A stretch of DNA of 64,000 nucleotides from Allolobophora icterica (lineage: Eukaryota > Annelida > Clitellata > Crassiclitellata > Lumbricidae): positions 29,269,283-29,333,282 of the forward strand of contig OY744608.1 of the NCBI GenBank assembly GCA_963556255.1, in the 5' to 3' direction. Below are positions 1 through 12,379 of the stretch, piece by piece (position 1 is the first letter of the stretch; the number at the start of each line of letters is the position of its first letter). A model generated the notes under the pieces. That model was not told where the DNA came from, searched no databases, and saw only the letters and a program-made list of their open reading frames with translations. A program made the translations under genes and the position numbers.

Positions 1-59
1 GCTATATATATATGTATAGGCCTACATACGTATAGGCCTCTATATACGTACAATGTTGT

Positions 60-180
60 ACATATATACATACGTATGCATACATGCATACATACATACA
101 TACATACATACATACATACATACATACATACATACATACATACATACATACATAGGCCTACATGCATGCATGCATGCATA
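60..180. repeat. (CATA)n microsatellite
   Basis: Mostly CATA units with CATG variants, within generally simple sequence from 1. The overlapping Met/Cys/Tyr-rich frame is an artefact. From 181 to 1010 I see no convincing feature. Confidence 0.9.
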
Positions 181-999
181 CACGCAAAAATACATAAACA
201 CATACACACAGTCTGGCGCATAAACGTGCAATACGTTAGCATTTAAATAGCGGCGCTATAATAATTCTCGGAAGTTAACGTAGCCTACGTTTTGCCGATC
301 GCTCGATCGATTCTGTAATGTAAGCCTAATGGAATTTAATGTAGCTGGGTGTAATGTGATGTAATTTTATGTAACGTAGCGCAGTCATTCTGAACTGCAC
401 GCCTTTGTTGTCTATTATTGCTTGTGCACTTGGGGGCAAGAGGTGGCACCGTGGCACTTGCCCCTCATAAAATTCACATCCAAACATTTATGGTGAGCAT
501 AAGGCGATGGAACGAGTCCCTGTTTCATGTTTTGCTCATCCTACGTAGATTTCTGTTGGCGTCTTGCTTATGCATCGGAGACAGCATCTTCATGGGCATT
601 AGGTAGGACCTATGTGGACTCTATACGGGATATATGATCTTATATGTGGATAATGTGGGCTCCACGTGCACATGCTGATAGAAGAGAAGAAAAGAGAAGA
701 AAGGTAAGAAAAAGCAGAAGCAGAAAACGAAGAAAAGTGCGCGAGAAAGCAGAAACTCAGACCGCGAGTAGGCCTATTCAATCTCACATGACACGAGCAC
801 CCGAGCAGTCGAAGTCTAGACACACTGATGTAAGGCCAGTCAGTTTCAAGAGCCGATTTATGTATACGACGCGTATGTGAGTGCGTCTCCACTAGGTGGC
901 AGCAGCGACCTTTAAACCAGATTCTCCGAGAAACGAATATTTGTCTTTGTCACTGACCTTTCACCTTGACATCAACATGCACGCAGACGTACCTACACG

Positions 1000-1068
1000 C
1001 ACGCACACGGTCACACACGCACAAACACACATATATATATATATACACACACACACGCACAAACACAC

Positions 1069-1112
<44 letters not shown>

Positions 1113-1117
1113 GCACG

Positions 1118-1153
<36 letters not shown>

Positions 1154-1170
1154 CACGCACGAACATAATC
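1000..1170. repeat. (CA)n / (TA)n compound microsatellite
   Basis: Alternating CA and TA tracts with CGCA interruptions. An AAGTAAGT run follows at 1224-1243. Confidence 0.9.
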
Positions 1171-1575
1171 ATACGCACAATCATTGGGCATTTACAGTGT
1201 GTGAGTTAATGATTGAGTGACGAAGTAAGTAAGTAAAGAAGTAAGTTTTTTAACACGCTGTATAGGCCCTCATGTACGTCCATCGGGTGAGCGAGAAGTG
1301 GTAGGCCACCAAGAAATTTCGCGCATATCCGCCAACACAACTTTGCGTGGTACACAAACTGCACTGGTCGACCCAGAAAATAGACAAATGCTTAATTAGG
1401 TATTATCCCAAATAGTAAACACAAAATGACGCAACTGAGTAAACTCATCTGATATTTGGCGACATTTTATAAACAGAAATCTTCCCAGCAAGGTATGTGG
1501 TTATCTTGTGCTCGCAAAGACGACAACTGCTGCAGCGTAATAGGCCTACCATATTGTTTCACGCAGGGTGAGAAT

Positions 1576-1898
1576 CATGGGCGTAACTTTAGTCTAAAAA
1601 GTGGGGGTACCAATACCTTGGTCTAAAAAGTGGGGGGTACCAATTTCTTCTCCACTTTCGTTTTTCGCATGATGACCATTTTGGACATATTCCCTGTCAG
1701 TATTCTCATTAATTTGGCTCTCGATTTACCTGTGTATCTAAGTACTTGCGTACTTTTGGCGGAGACTGCGTTCTCTGGGAAGGAACAATAATAAAATATT
1801 GATTGGCATTGTTTAAAAAGTGGGGGGTACAGTACCCCCCCAGTCCAAAAAGTGGGGGGTACGGGTACCCCTCGTACCCCCCATAAATTACGCCTATG
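1576..1898. mobile_element. hAT-type MITE, family CATRGGCGTAA, 323 bp
   Basis: Ends CATGGGCGTAACTTT and AAATTACGCCTATG form an inverted repeat; the 8-bp duplication GTGAGAAT is at 1568-1575 and 1899-1906. The interior holds several direct and inverted copies of an AAAAAGTGGGGGGTAC motif. Confidence 0.87.
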
Positions 1899-1997
1899 GT
1901 GAGAATTGTCGTGGGGTTGGGGATTCAACCCCTAGTCTTTCTTAGGACCCCCTTGCACACCACAGGGGGTCGTTTCCAGCCCATAAGTTTGGCTAAT

Positions 1998-2070
<73 letters not shown>

Positions 2071-2342
2071 GACGATTTATATAGCGCCGTAGCACAGCCG
2101 AGGCCGAAGAAAAGGGCGCTGTACATAAGTTACAAAAGTTGGCAGTCGTATGAAAGTTTAAAAAGATATGTCTTCAGCTGTGATTTAAATGACTCCAGCG
2201 ATGGTGCATTCCTAACGTGGTCAGGAAGATTGTTCCACGCAGTGGGTCCCGTGACAGCGATGGAAGAGTCGCCAAGTCTCGTAGAAGACCGCGGTACTTG
2301 TAATTGATAGTATTGTGCATATATTTTAGCACTGTCTTTCAC
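1998..2342 (-). mobile_element. CR1/L2-like LINE 3' end
   Basis: The minus strand encodes a reverse-transcriptase C-terminal tail (TAWNNLPDHVRNAPSLESFK, then SQLKTYLF), a conserved end of CR1/L2-type LINE proteins. It then runs into 3' UTR ending GGCGCTATATAAATCG and a (TTA)n tail (1999-2070). Heavily 5'-truncated. Confidence 0.85.
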
Positions 2343-3977
2343 AGATCACGTTGTGGGATTACTAATAAAGTGATGCTCTGGTTTATTGTGAGATTTGTGA
2401 CCACGTGAATTGTATACTAATAAATTTGTTGATGTCATTACTTTAAGGAGTTTAGGCTTTCTATTGAATTTTTTAATTTTCTCAGTTTACAAAATACGGA
2501 TAAAATATTAAACTTCACGTGGATCAAACTCATCAAAGTCTAACCCCAGTCTTTTTCTACAATTCTCACTCTGGTTTCACACAAAGGTTCGAGAAGAGTA
2601 GGCCCTATCGCCGAATCGCTTTGCTCAAGGCTTAGCACCATGCGTCTATTATCATGCAGATTTGAGTGGCCTAAATTTGCAACTACATTGGCGGACCACA
2701 AGGGTGGGGTACAGGAAGATCTTCTCTTCTAATTCCTAATTTACATTCCAGACCCCACTGACACTTCCTCATCCCTAACTTCGAGAACTAGATCCGAACT
2801 CTTGGCCTGTGACTTAGTCAAACAAATTAGGTTATAACACGGAATATCAAATACTCGGCGGAGTTTGAAATTCAAGCAGTCAAACATATCTATTAAGATA
2901 ATGGTCGCTTGTTTGCACTTCTGTAATGTATAAACTGTTAGAAATTGCCTATAATACGATTGACTGTAATCTGTTTGTTTACCTGTTAACCATTTAATAT
3001 CAGCCATTGACCGATAGGCAGGTTGACTGTATTGGTGACACAGGCCCTGCATTCCTCGTATGCCCTATTGTTTGTAAAGACGTTAATTACTTAGAGCTAA
3101 TATCAAGACAAACTTGTAACAGAACGGTTACAGATGCAATCTTCTATTATAAACTTAATTAGCCTGAATCTAGGACTGTATAAGATACATAATAGATTCA
3201 TAAACATTGACTATCGTGTAGAAACTAATCGATTAGAACTGTTGGAGAGGTAAACGGGGTAAGCATGCAAATGCCAATTTAGGTTTTCTTTTATGAAAAT
3301 TTGGTTAATTTTAAACTCCAAAGTTTGGCTGCAACTTCAATTTATCCACGTAATATGCTATTCAGAAGGTTAGGGATAATAGCGGTAGAACCTGGAACAA
3401 TTAGGCCTATTTCAATGGCTCGCTTATGTTGACGCTGTTCAAACTTAGTTCCTCGACGCATTTAATTAGAATAGGGACCTAGGTGACGCTGACAAGACTT
3501 TCGTTTATCTCCAATATTCGGTTAGTCTTATTTTGGTTATAATTTATAATCTTTAAAATAATCATTAAGCCTATAGAAGAATTTCTTACTGGAGGGCCTA
3601 TAGTTTGTAGGCCTATATTTTATTTGTTTACTTCTTGTTTACTGTTATGTTTTACCTACATTTTACTAATCGAGCTTTCTACATGTAGCCTATAATTTAT
3701 TTCTATACCATGATACCTAAAGTTTGACACATTTGACCTTTATGGGGCCTACATTTCTCGATTTCCAGCAGCCGTTTATGTGATATATAGCGATTTCTTT
3801 AGTATAGGCCTAATTTCAAAATCTAATTGTTCTGAATATATTCTTATTTATTTATGTTTTTATGGTTTCTTTTAAAGTCTTTTTATATTTTAAGGATTTG
3901 TTCTCCAGAAGCCAGTGTTACTGTTTCTATAAGCTTATTTGTTCATCTTTATATCTCGTAGCTCGCCGGAATAAAAC
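2343..3977. other. No gene seen; octamer-rich spacer upstream of bHLH-A
   Basis: AT-rich unique sequence with many TAGGCCTA octamers and no recognisable repeat. A 103-codon minus-strand frame at 2741-3052 has no known features. The bHLH-A promoter should lie in the last few hundred bases, but I recognise no specific element. Confidence 0.5.
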
Positions 3978-6900
3978 ATGGGCAGGTCCAAAAGAAATAC
4001 AAAACCTTGTACAAAACAGGTAAGCAAAACGTCTCCTTTGTTTTATTAGGAAGCCATTCAGCTCATTTGTGGACCCCGTATCTTTGTCCATCGTCATAGG
4101 ACAGTAGGCCTATTTCGAACTTCACAGGTGTTAATGAAACCCTTTTGCGCACGGTATTGGATTCATTCCATTAGGCCTACTATTTCAATCCATCACTGTC
4201 TTAAGTCTTCGCGGTTCATTTTCGTGCTATCTTTCTTCAGCATTTCTAAAAAATACGATCGTAATAGATTGTAAAACAAACGTGTTTATGACATTAATCG
4301 CGGTTTAATTCTAACTGTAGGCCTAGTTATTACAATAGGCCTAATTTCCAAATAAATTCTCATGCCGCCATAGGACCTATCTATATATATGATTAGAATA
4401 GGCTATGCATCACATTTTACTCGAGTATTAGGCCTATGGATTACTTTGGCCTATAGATTATGGCCTATAGATTATGTTAGTGGCTAAATTGGTCATCTGG
4501 CAGAGGTGGCGGATCTCCAATTTTCGTGAAGTACAAACATAAGTCTTTCTGGCTAATCTATAACTCGCTTTTCGCTATTCTGATAAAACTTAAAATGCAT
4601 GAAATACGATGCGTATTATCGATTATTGCAAGTTGCAACCAAAGATATATTTATGTGACGGGTCTCCACTTTTAGGTTATGACTTATGAGTTTCCACTTT
4701 TAGGTAACGTATAGGCTAGTTCAGGTGGCGGATCTCAAACCAAAGCAGGGCCACCGACAGAAATTCCGGGCCCCTAGGCAGAGCAGTCACGGGCCCCTAA
4801 ACTATCATTTAGAAATCCGCGGAAAATCGCCGGACCCCTGGGCATTTGCCCCCTTTCTCCCCCCTCTCGGCGGGCCTGAACCAAAGGTGCCTTATCTCAG
4901 ATCCGGCTGAATTTAACAACTGGATTAAGTTTTTGTATAGATAGGCTATTGTTTTCAGTAGCATATATTTATATAGGGGCCTAATATTCCGTAATATAAT
5001 AAAGCCGCCATTGTAGCAGGCCTCCTAATGCAGTTACATTAAAATCGGAGGCTAAGATGTTTAAATTATGCAGGTTGTACACATTGGGCCCATATAGCAT
5101 ACTATAGGCATCGAATAACCTCCATGGCATCACGGTCTTCGGCAAGGCTGGTGGCGCTACAAAATGCGACTCATTTAAGTATGTGCAGTTCTATCCATTG
5201 GAAAATATTGTATCAAATTATTCCAGGAGCATTCGGACCATTTTGCGTCCCTGGAAGCTACCACGACCTCTGCGTCAACAGCATCATCGGCTTTTGGAGA
5301 TACAGCATTTTGGGAAAGTGTAACATCCTTTGGAACGGCAGAACACTTTAGCGCATCAGCATCATCCTTTGGAACAGCAGCACCATTTAGAACTGCAGCG
5401 CCCTTTGTAGCATCGTCATCCGTTGGAATAGAACCATCCTGTGGATCGGTTGCCCCAGTTGCGCAGCCAATGACGCTCAAGTACAGAGGTGGTCGACTAA
5501 AGGACGCTATGGTTTCGTTAGACGAACGACGAAAAAGAGACAATCACAACAAAGGTACCGAGTTTACTCTTTGTCTCGATTAGTAAGAACTTTAGACTCA
5601 AAAGTCCAAGGCTCCACTCATAAAAGACGTGACAGAACATAGGTTAAAACTTAAATCGCGTCAACCGATGTTTTGTATTTCAGGCTGAAGCACAGGTGGA
5701 CCTGCATGTTTACTATAATAGGAAGTTCGTTTTGAGGTACTAAATGGGCGCTATATAAAAGTGTTTGTGTAGATATATTTATAGTAGGCCTAACAGAGAT
5801 TGACACCAATGTATACATAAATACATGGATCGATAGATTGTTATCAAAGTAGACTTAATTGGCTTATAATATCCCTTATACACGATTGAACTCATTGCTA
5901 GGATTAAACATTTGTAGTGGAAAGAAGACGCCGGCAGGATATCGCAGACAGACTCACCGAATTGCAGAAACATCTGAAAAGGTATGAACTATATAGGGTA
6001 TTCTGTGTTTGCATCAATCTCATGAGTCACACAGCAAGTAAATGACACCTAAGTTACAATTCATCAGTGCCTTTTTATGCTCAACGAAGAATTTAATTTT
6101 ACTTACAGCCTGACACAACCAGTCTAAACCAGAACACTTTAGCGCCTTTGAGAGGTTTAAAATATGCACTATTTTAAAGTCAATTTTTAGTATTTAGTAT
6201 GAAATACGAAAATACGAAATGATGGCCAGATTATTACGGGCCACAGTTTTAGCTAAATAAAACCTGTCGCTGTTAAACTGCCACCTCGAATCTGCCACGT
6301 TTAAGCTCCCGACACACACCGCAATCTTTGATTATAAGTGCGAACATACTTATATAGGCCTACAATCAGGGGCGTGACTTTGGTCTAAAAGGTGGGGGTA
6401 CCAATTTCTTACATACACGAAGCAAGGCGGAGACCGCGATCTCTGGGAAGGCACAATAATAAATAGTAATTGGCATTGTTCAAAAAGAGGGTGGCACGCT
6501 ACCCCCAGTCTAAAAAGTGGGGGTACGGGCAGGGGCGCAACTTTGGTCTAAAAAGTGGGGTACCAATTTCTTCTTCACTCTCACTTTTCGCATGGAGACC
6601 ATCTCTGGGAAGGCACACTAATAAAATATTGATTGACATTGTGTGAATAGTGGGGGGGGATACGGTACCACCCAGTCCAAAAAGTGGGGGTTACGGGTAC
6701 CCCTCGTACCCCCCACAAATTACGCCTTTGCCTACAATGTTTAACTGTGCCAATATTCGCATACTTGTCTGCACTGGTTTCCAGTAACATTAATAACAGC
6801 CTGAAAAAGTCGAGTTCATCATAAAGTAGGCCTATTGACCGATGGCACACATAACTGTTCAGTAGACCGATGGCATAAATAGGACTAGGCCTAAATATTA

Positions 6901-7934
6901 ATTCAACTATCCTATTTTTTAACTTTCAGGCCTGCGTCAACAAAGAAAGAAATTATAATGGCGGCACTTGTTCAGCGGCAGAATGACGTTGAAGAAATTA
7001 AGGTTAGCTTTCAAAATGTGTCTCATATTGCACCTTATATAAAACTCTGGCCGTGTTCTCTTCGTGTGTAGCATATATGTTTGCTATAAATGAGCTTATG
7101 TATGCTTGTTTTGTATGCCTTTAAACTGTGTGTCTGTTTGTTCAACTCTATCTACGTGCTCGTCTATAGTAAAGCGGTTAAAACAACTGGTTCAGCCGTT
7201 CGACTACGAGACTGTTCGCCTCCAGAGGCATTGCGACCGCCCTCCGTACCCTCCGACCGGAGGGGGCCCCTTCCTGGAAGGGGCCCCCTAAAAGTGGCAA
7301 AAAATAACGATTATGACGCCTTGATTAACCAATTTACGGAGAACAAGGCTCGAAAGAAGCGCTTTGCGTAAATACGGAAATGGAATACATGTACACTGTA
7401 GGGCGTAGGTCTATGTATGCATAATATGAACCCTGTATATTGTAATTATTGTATATTACCGCATTTCCAGTTTCCGCATTGTAAGGGGCCCCGGACGTAT
7501 GTTCGGAGGGGGGCCACGTTCTAGTTGCTACGGCTCTGTTCTCAATATCTAGAAGGCAATGGTCTAACCGCCTCTGAGTAGTTCCCTCGAAGGGGCGCTA
7601 TATAAATCCTCGAATGAATGAATGAACCGTGTTTTATTTGTTAGTCTGTTTCTTACTGAAACCTAAGCGATGTTTCGCACGTGCGAACTGTATTGGTTCC
7701 CCAGCCACTTTTAGTACACTATAGGCCTATCGTCGTTAACGTGTTATACAGTGTACACGACTGCCTTCATTCTTGCGTTTCCGAGCAGAATAATCTTTTC
7801 ATTTAGGCCTATACCGAAGTCAAGTTTCTTTGGTTAATGTTTCCATAAAGCAAATCTTTTCAACTGTGTTTTTGCAGAGGCTAGAATCGACGTTAGCTGG
7901 GCTTGAAGCGATGGAATCGCAATACGGATTCTAG
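3978..7934 (+). CDS. bHLH-A: small bHLH protein, 5 exons
   Basis: Spliced model: 3978-4019, 5227-5554, 5918-5981, 6930-7002, 7878-7934, giving 187 aa. Junction phases are 0, 1, 2, 0, all GT-AG. Residues 1-14 (MGRSKRNTKPCTKQ) are basic. Residues 15-110 are Ser/Thr/Ala-rich with phenylalanine-glycine repeats (SAFGDTAF, TSFGTAEHF, SSFGTAAPF). The basic region is ERRKRDNHNKVERRRR with H121, E125 and R129 at the positions that in class B bHLH proteins read the CACGTG E-box. Helix 1 is DIADRLTELQKHL, helix 2 about KKEIIMAALVQRQNDVEEI, followed by a short Leu-heptad tail ending in a stop. The DNHNxxERRRR pattern resembles MiT/TFE proteins, but no full zipper or activation domain follows. A predicted sequence-specific regulator. 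Exon 1 and the exon 2 acceptor are the least certain parts; exons 2-4 share one domain and are well supported. Confidence 0.78.
4746..4878. mobile_element. hAT-type MITE, family CAGGGCCACCGACA, 133 bp
   Basis: Ends CAGGGCCACCGACAG and CTCGGCGGGCCTG, with perfect duplication AACCAAAG at 4738-4745 and 4879-4886. Inside intron 1 of bHLH-A; the short open frame across it is not a gene. Confidence 0.88.
6367..6730. mobile_element. hAT-type MITE, family CATRGGCGTAA, composite copy
   Basis: Starts CAGGGGCGTGACTTTGGTC and ends CAAATTACGCCTTTG, with duplication CCTACAAT at 6359-6366 and 6731-6738. A second left end (CAGGGGCGCAACTTTGG) begins at about 6534, so two copies are fused or one is internally duplicated. 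Lies in intron 3 of bHLH-A. Confidence 0.85.
7262..7288. repeat. Perfect 13-bp hairpin
   Basis: GGGGGCCCCTTCC, one T, then GGAAGGGGCCCCC: a perfect GC-rich inverted repeat within bHLH-A intron 4. A related GGGGCC-rich stretch lies at 7482-7515. Confidence 0.8.
7555..7628 (+). mobile_element. SINE family 1 tail fragment
   Basis: CTCTGAGTAGTT, CTCGAAGGGGCGCTATATAA and a (GAAT)n tail align with the last 60 bases of the SINE 42451-42684. Intron 4 of bHLH-A. Confidence 0.65.
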
Positions 7935-8155
7935 AAGGAGCTCCAACAGTTAATCTGTTGTCGCCTGGAAAGGCAGATTAAGACGTGTATGTCGACGACT
8001 TCCAAAGGGGAGACAGAGTTGGGTGTGGGCGCTTTGCCCCACTCTGCCCTAACCATCGTGTTTCCGTATAGAGACGATATTTTTTGAAAATCTGGCCTGA
8101 TTCTAGAAAATATTGAATTCAATGCTCTCGTTTTCTTGTGTCTTAGGCCTTTACT

Positions 8156-8161
8156 AATAAA
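8156..8161 (+). promoter_or_regulatory. Candidate poly(A) signal for bHLH-A
   Basis: AATAAA 222 bases after the bHLH-A stop codon, in otherwise non-coding sequence. Confidence 0.35.
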
Positions 8162-8699
8162 TGAACTGTATACTTGGTGCAGATGATGGCGCATTGATTG
8201 CCTCCATTGTATCATGAGTAGTATCTTCAAGATACTGACAACAAATTATTATCGATTTTTGTATTTTGAACCTCGTTAATCTGGACACTATGTATGGCAT
8301 AAGGACATAACTGAAATTCTGTAGGCCTATATTCATCAACCCACTCACTCTTTATCTGACCACGCCCTTGTGGATCTTGCGTATTTGTTTCTATCCAACA
8401 ATAACCTAAAGTGAAAATATACAATAGGCCTATAAAAGATTTATAATTTGACGAATAAGTTTCCTGTGCATATTGGGGCAAAACAACCTGTGACTTTCCA
8501 GGTTTCAGAGTTGGGATCCATAACAACACATAAACGATTTGTAACTTAGACATAATATTTTTGTATGCAAATGAAACAAAGGAATCGCAGTCTTGTTTGA
8601 TTTCTTAGTAGAGGTCGTAACCCCTCTTTACAAACGCTTACGGTTCATGGACTTTTCCCTTTGTTCTTCGGTGACAAACAAACCCATTCACGTAACTAA

Positions 8700-9550
8700 G
8701 TAAGTAAGTACGCAGCCTTTATTTGCATCTGACAAGTGCACATGCATTACATTGTATACAACGATTACATACATTTAGAAAATAAACTGTAACAGGAGCG
8801 GATTATAAACGTATACACATGCACAACTAACTATAACTAAAGATATATCGATTAACAAAACTACTTTTAAGCAGTTTAGATTTAACAATAGGCACCATGA
8901 AAGGATGTCCTATCTTGCGAAGAGGATAGGCCTACTTGTCCTCACTCCTCACGAAGAGGTGGCAAGAGCTGATGAATACAGTGGCCAAAGAACTGCGATT
9001 TCTGGAAGTGCTTCCTATCTGCTCGAGCAACCGTCTCTTCTGCAGTATTATCTTCTCATAATTATATATGCCATCTGCGAGCTTATTTCAGAGCTGCATT
9101 AATAAGCGCAATATCATTTCAGGTGAGAAGTCCAGCATATACGTAGGTAGCGCGTATACACAATAATTCTTGAAATATTCTAACCAACAATGCTTGAAAA
9201 TGACGTCCAGCTTCGAGAGTTGTAGCCCTGCTGTCTTAACTGGTTGAGAAGAAAGTATCGCTGGTTTTGGGTACTTTGTAATATATCACGTAGTTGGCAT
9301 GGTTCGAAAAAGAAAAGTTACACTTTAGGAAGATGACAAGCAGCATGACATTATCCAGCAGCTCACACTATCGTGTAGCGACAGGACTCCAAAGGACGCT
9401 CGATACCAGATCGCCTGAAAATTATCTCCTCAGTTTTGGAGACGTTAATGTTTAGTTTATTTAGAGCTGGAACCCCTGCTTAATATTGTCAAATTCTGCA
9501 CTGACCCTATGCAATGCCTGCAGTTTAAGGATTCAGTAGATCTATAATTC
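8700..9550 (-). mobile_element. Decayed LINE reverse transcriptase
   Basis: On the minus strand, about 9415-9470 reads KLNINVSKTEEIIFRR, the post-YxDD motif of CR1/I-type reverse transcriptases. Further down are LSKLDVIFKHCWLEY-like stretches around 9170-9240 with intervening stops. Ends near an AAGT repeat at 8698. The short plus-strand frame 8905-9102 is a by-product. Confidence 0.55.
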
Positions 9551-9566
9551 ACCCCTCAGCACAGAG

Positions 9567-9612
9567 GCGTAACTTTGGTCTAGAACGTGGGATACCAAAT
9601 TTCGCATTGCTT
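9567..9612. mobile_element. MITE fragment, family CATRGGCGTAA
   Basis: AGGCGTAACTTTGGTCTAGA followed by GTGGGATACC matches the end of the 1576-1898 family. No second end was found. Confidence 0.5.
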
Positions 9613-9689
9613 CACCATCATTTCCTCTTCACGACCGTTAAATATATACCGTAATCATAAACGTCTCCACAACTGAGGAGATAATAGGC

Positions 9690-9690
9690 C

Positions 9691-9782
<92 letters not shown>

Positions 9783-9956
9783 CAAATAATAATAATAATA
9801 ATAATGATAATAATAATGATAATAATTACGCCATTGCTTTTAGAGGCACCTTCACACCACACCCGGAGACAAGGACGGCGTTCTCCAAGCTTAAATACAC
9901 TTGTTTTATAGTTTCTTAGAGCCTGAGGGATTTTCGTACCTCGGGCTTTTCTTTCA

Positions 9957-10053
<97 letters not shown>

Positions 10054-10055
10054 TA

Positions 10056-10090
<35 letters not shown>

Positions 10091-10100
10091 AATAGTAGTA
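9690..10100. repeat. Two (TAA)n tracts flanking a 120-bp unique piece
   Basis: (TAA)n at 9692-9828 and 9957-10080. The unique piece between contains CCTGAGGGATTTTCGTACCT then CGGG, which resembles CCCGAGGGATCACTTATAGG at 13613-13648, also next to an AT-rich tail; probably a repeat-family 3' end. The long minus-strand Ile/Leu-rich frame is an artefact. Confidence 0.85.
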
Positions 10101-10514
10101 ATAGTAGTTGTGGTGGTAGTAGTGGTAGTGGAAGTTGTAGCACTAGTAGTTTCTGTTGAACAATGCTGCTGTGTCATAAAATATGAGTAGCGTCGCCCTC
10201 CTCCTTTATCCAGAACAGTAGGCCAAGGCCTATAGGCCTGATGGGATCGCGGGCCTTCCGGGGATGAGATGAGTGAGGTGGAAAAGGAAACTGGTAGTAG
10301 CATTCTTAAACCTCACTCACCTCCTTCATGACCTTCTACCTCCCGTTCTAAAGTCCGGGTGTAATTTCCCCGCGTTTACATAATTTGCTTCTCCCTAGAT
10401 TTGACTCGACGAGGTTTCCTGGGTAGGATGCTGTACAGTTAGCCTCTGCTGCAAATATTTCATTTTTGATCTAACGTTATTTATACTTCATTGTTCTATT
10501 TTCTTTCCCTCTGT

Positions 10515-10590
10515 GTAACATTGTATGTTAGGCGCGGTGCGTTTGCTAGCGTTTATTAAAGAATATACTTACTTACTTACTTACTTTAAT
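10515..10590 (+). repeat. Repeat 3' end with (ACTT)n tail
   Basis: GTGCGTTTGC then ATTAAAGAATATACTTACTT matches 50955-51001 (GTGCGTTTGC, ATTAAAGTACATACTTACTT). A retroposon tail family; the body is not identified. Confidence 0.6.
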
Positions 10591-10922
10591 ACTGAAAATG
10601 AACGTGATCTACATCGGTGCCGTGATTAGATACTGATTGCAGTGGTTAAAGTGGTTTGGGTGAGCAGTGGGAACTCCAAAATTTGAGTTGACTCGATAGT
10701 AGACAGGATCGTCTATCCCCCCAAAGGTAACGATCGAGTCGTCCCCCTACATGTAACCACATTCCGCACAATAAAAATGTATAAAAGAATACATAACAAA
10801 ATTCCAAAAATCAATTACATTAATTTATTTATCTTTTTTCTTTGCCCCCTAAAATGATAACGAATCCTGCCGATTCATTGAATACATAGAGTAGTCGGCT
10901 GGCCCTGATAGTGGACTACATA

Positions 10923-11406
10923 CAGGGCTCGAAGTGGGAAACAAGAGGTGCCGGTATGGCTAAAAGAACCATTCCCTCCCCTCTCCTTCCCTTCCCTTTC
11001 CCTGCCCTCCCTCAGCCTTCCCTTCCCTTGTCCCTCCTCTGCCCCCTGCCCTCCCCTGCCCTCCCTTGCCTATCCATCTCCCTCTCCTCCCCTCCCTCCC
11101 TTCCCTTCCTCCCTTTCCCTCCCAACCCCTTCCCCTCCCGTTCCCCACCCGTTGAAGAGGGGGTCCGGGGGTTCCTCCCCCGGAAGAAATTTTGAATTCT
11201 ACATTGCCGTAGGTGGGTTTTAGCGAACTTTCGGAGAAAGAAAACTGGTTTCTTGTCAAGGGTTTCGTCGTGAGAAACTATTTAAAATTCACGAGACTGC
11301 ATACCGGTATGGATTTTTCGCCTGGAGAAGTTCCAGTATGCTTTCGGCCGGCCAGGAGAGGTGCCGGTATGGCATACCGTTTCATACCGTCCCACTTCAA
11401 GCCCTG
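10923..11406. mobile_element. hAT-type element, family CAGGGCTCGAAGTGGGA, 484 bp
   Basis: Ends CAGGGCTCGAAGTGGGA and TCCCACTTCAAGCCCTG; duplication ACTACATA at 10915-10922 and 11407-11414. A CCCTCCCTTCCC-rich pyrimidine tract fills 10970-11150. Overlapping open frames are pyrimidine-tract artefacts. Confidence 0.88.
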
Positions 11407-11414
11407 ACTACATA

Positions 11415-12120
11415 ATCATATTTAGGAGTCGGGTTCAAAGTCAAAGGGTCAGGTTTCGACTCTCACATACGGCTGTGTTGAGCTAGTCAAATGACCAAAG
11501 CATAACCCATTGTATCCACATAACATCTGATAGAAGCCTTTTATTAAACGGTAATAACATTTAAGAAAACAATAACATTAATATATAACCTGATAAGTAA
11601 TGGTATCAATTTTAAAGCAGTAACAAAATTCTACTAGAAATAAAACAGAAAGACATTTTGATTCAGTCAATGATGGGCAATGAACATGAAAAAACTTGCA
11701 TGCTGGTACTTCTGATAGATACATCATACATACACAATGTAAATACCAAAATAAATGCAATAATTTCAAAAAACAAAACCAATACCATTACCTTAATCAC
11801 CACATAATTGCAGTCACAAAATGCAATCACAAAATTCTAGAAAAAAAAATAGAAGGGATTTCTGATTCAGTCAAATGATGTGTAATAAACAAGAGAAATT
11901 GCAGGTGATCCTCTGAATGTAAATTTAAAAATTCTGATACAAAGTGACAAAACTAGTACCAAAACCTAATGGTGAAGCCTATTGCCGCTCAACAATTCCA
12001 ACCAATGACTTCAGATTTTATTAGGTCGTTATTAGTCTAACTCACTGCTATCCTGCGAAAGTTGTTTACAAGCGGACTGCGGCCACAGTTTAACAGCGTA
12101 GCAGTTACTTGTAGAAAACA
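11415..12120. other. No feature recognised
   Basis: AT-rich sequence. A ~100-base stretch with ATGCAATCACAAAATTC-like variants repeats loosely at 11700-11900. No gene supported. Confidence 0.5.
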
Positions 12121-12224
12121 ATGAGAGTTGTGACTCATTTGTCGTTACTGAGTGCCGCGAGCGGGCGTTCCGAAGAAGAGTTTTATTGGAACGCATGCGT
12201 TCCCAGGGTTCCATTGCATTGTGA

Positions 12225-12368
12225 GCAGTGGGAACGCAAGCAAAGAATTTCAAAAGCAGTGGGAACGCCGTTCCCACGCGTTCCCACCCACTTTGAGCAG
12301 TGGGAACGCAAGCAAAGAATTTCGAGAGCAGTGGGAACGCCGTTCCCACGCGTTCCCACCCACTTTAA
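12225..12368. repeat. Two tandem 72-bp units with internal palindromes
   Basis: Two nearly identical 72-bp units beginning GCAGTGGGAACGCAAGC. Each contains GTGGGAACGCCGTTCCCAC, a near-perfect palindrome, and ACGCGTTCCCACCCAC. Open frames across it on both strands are repeat artefacts. Confidence 0.85.
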
Positions 12369-12379
12369 CCTCTGACTGA

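Noticed and set aside
5175..5543. 122-codon minus-strand frame with Asp/Ala repeats
   Set aside because: Shadow of bHLH-A exon 2, whose splice sites, phase and basic region fit the plus strand.
9638..10303. 221-codon minus-strand frame rich in Ile/Leu
   Set aside because: Generated by (TAA)n microsatellites; no non-repetitive domain.
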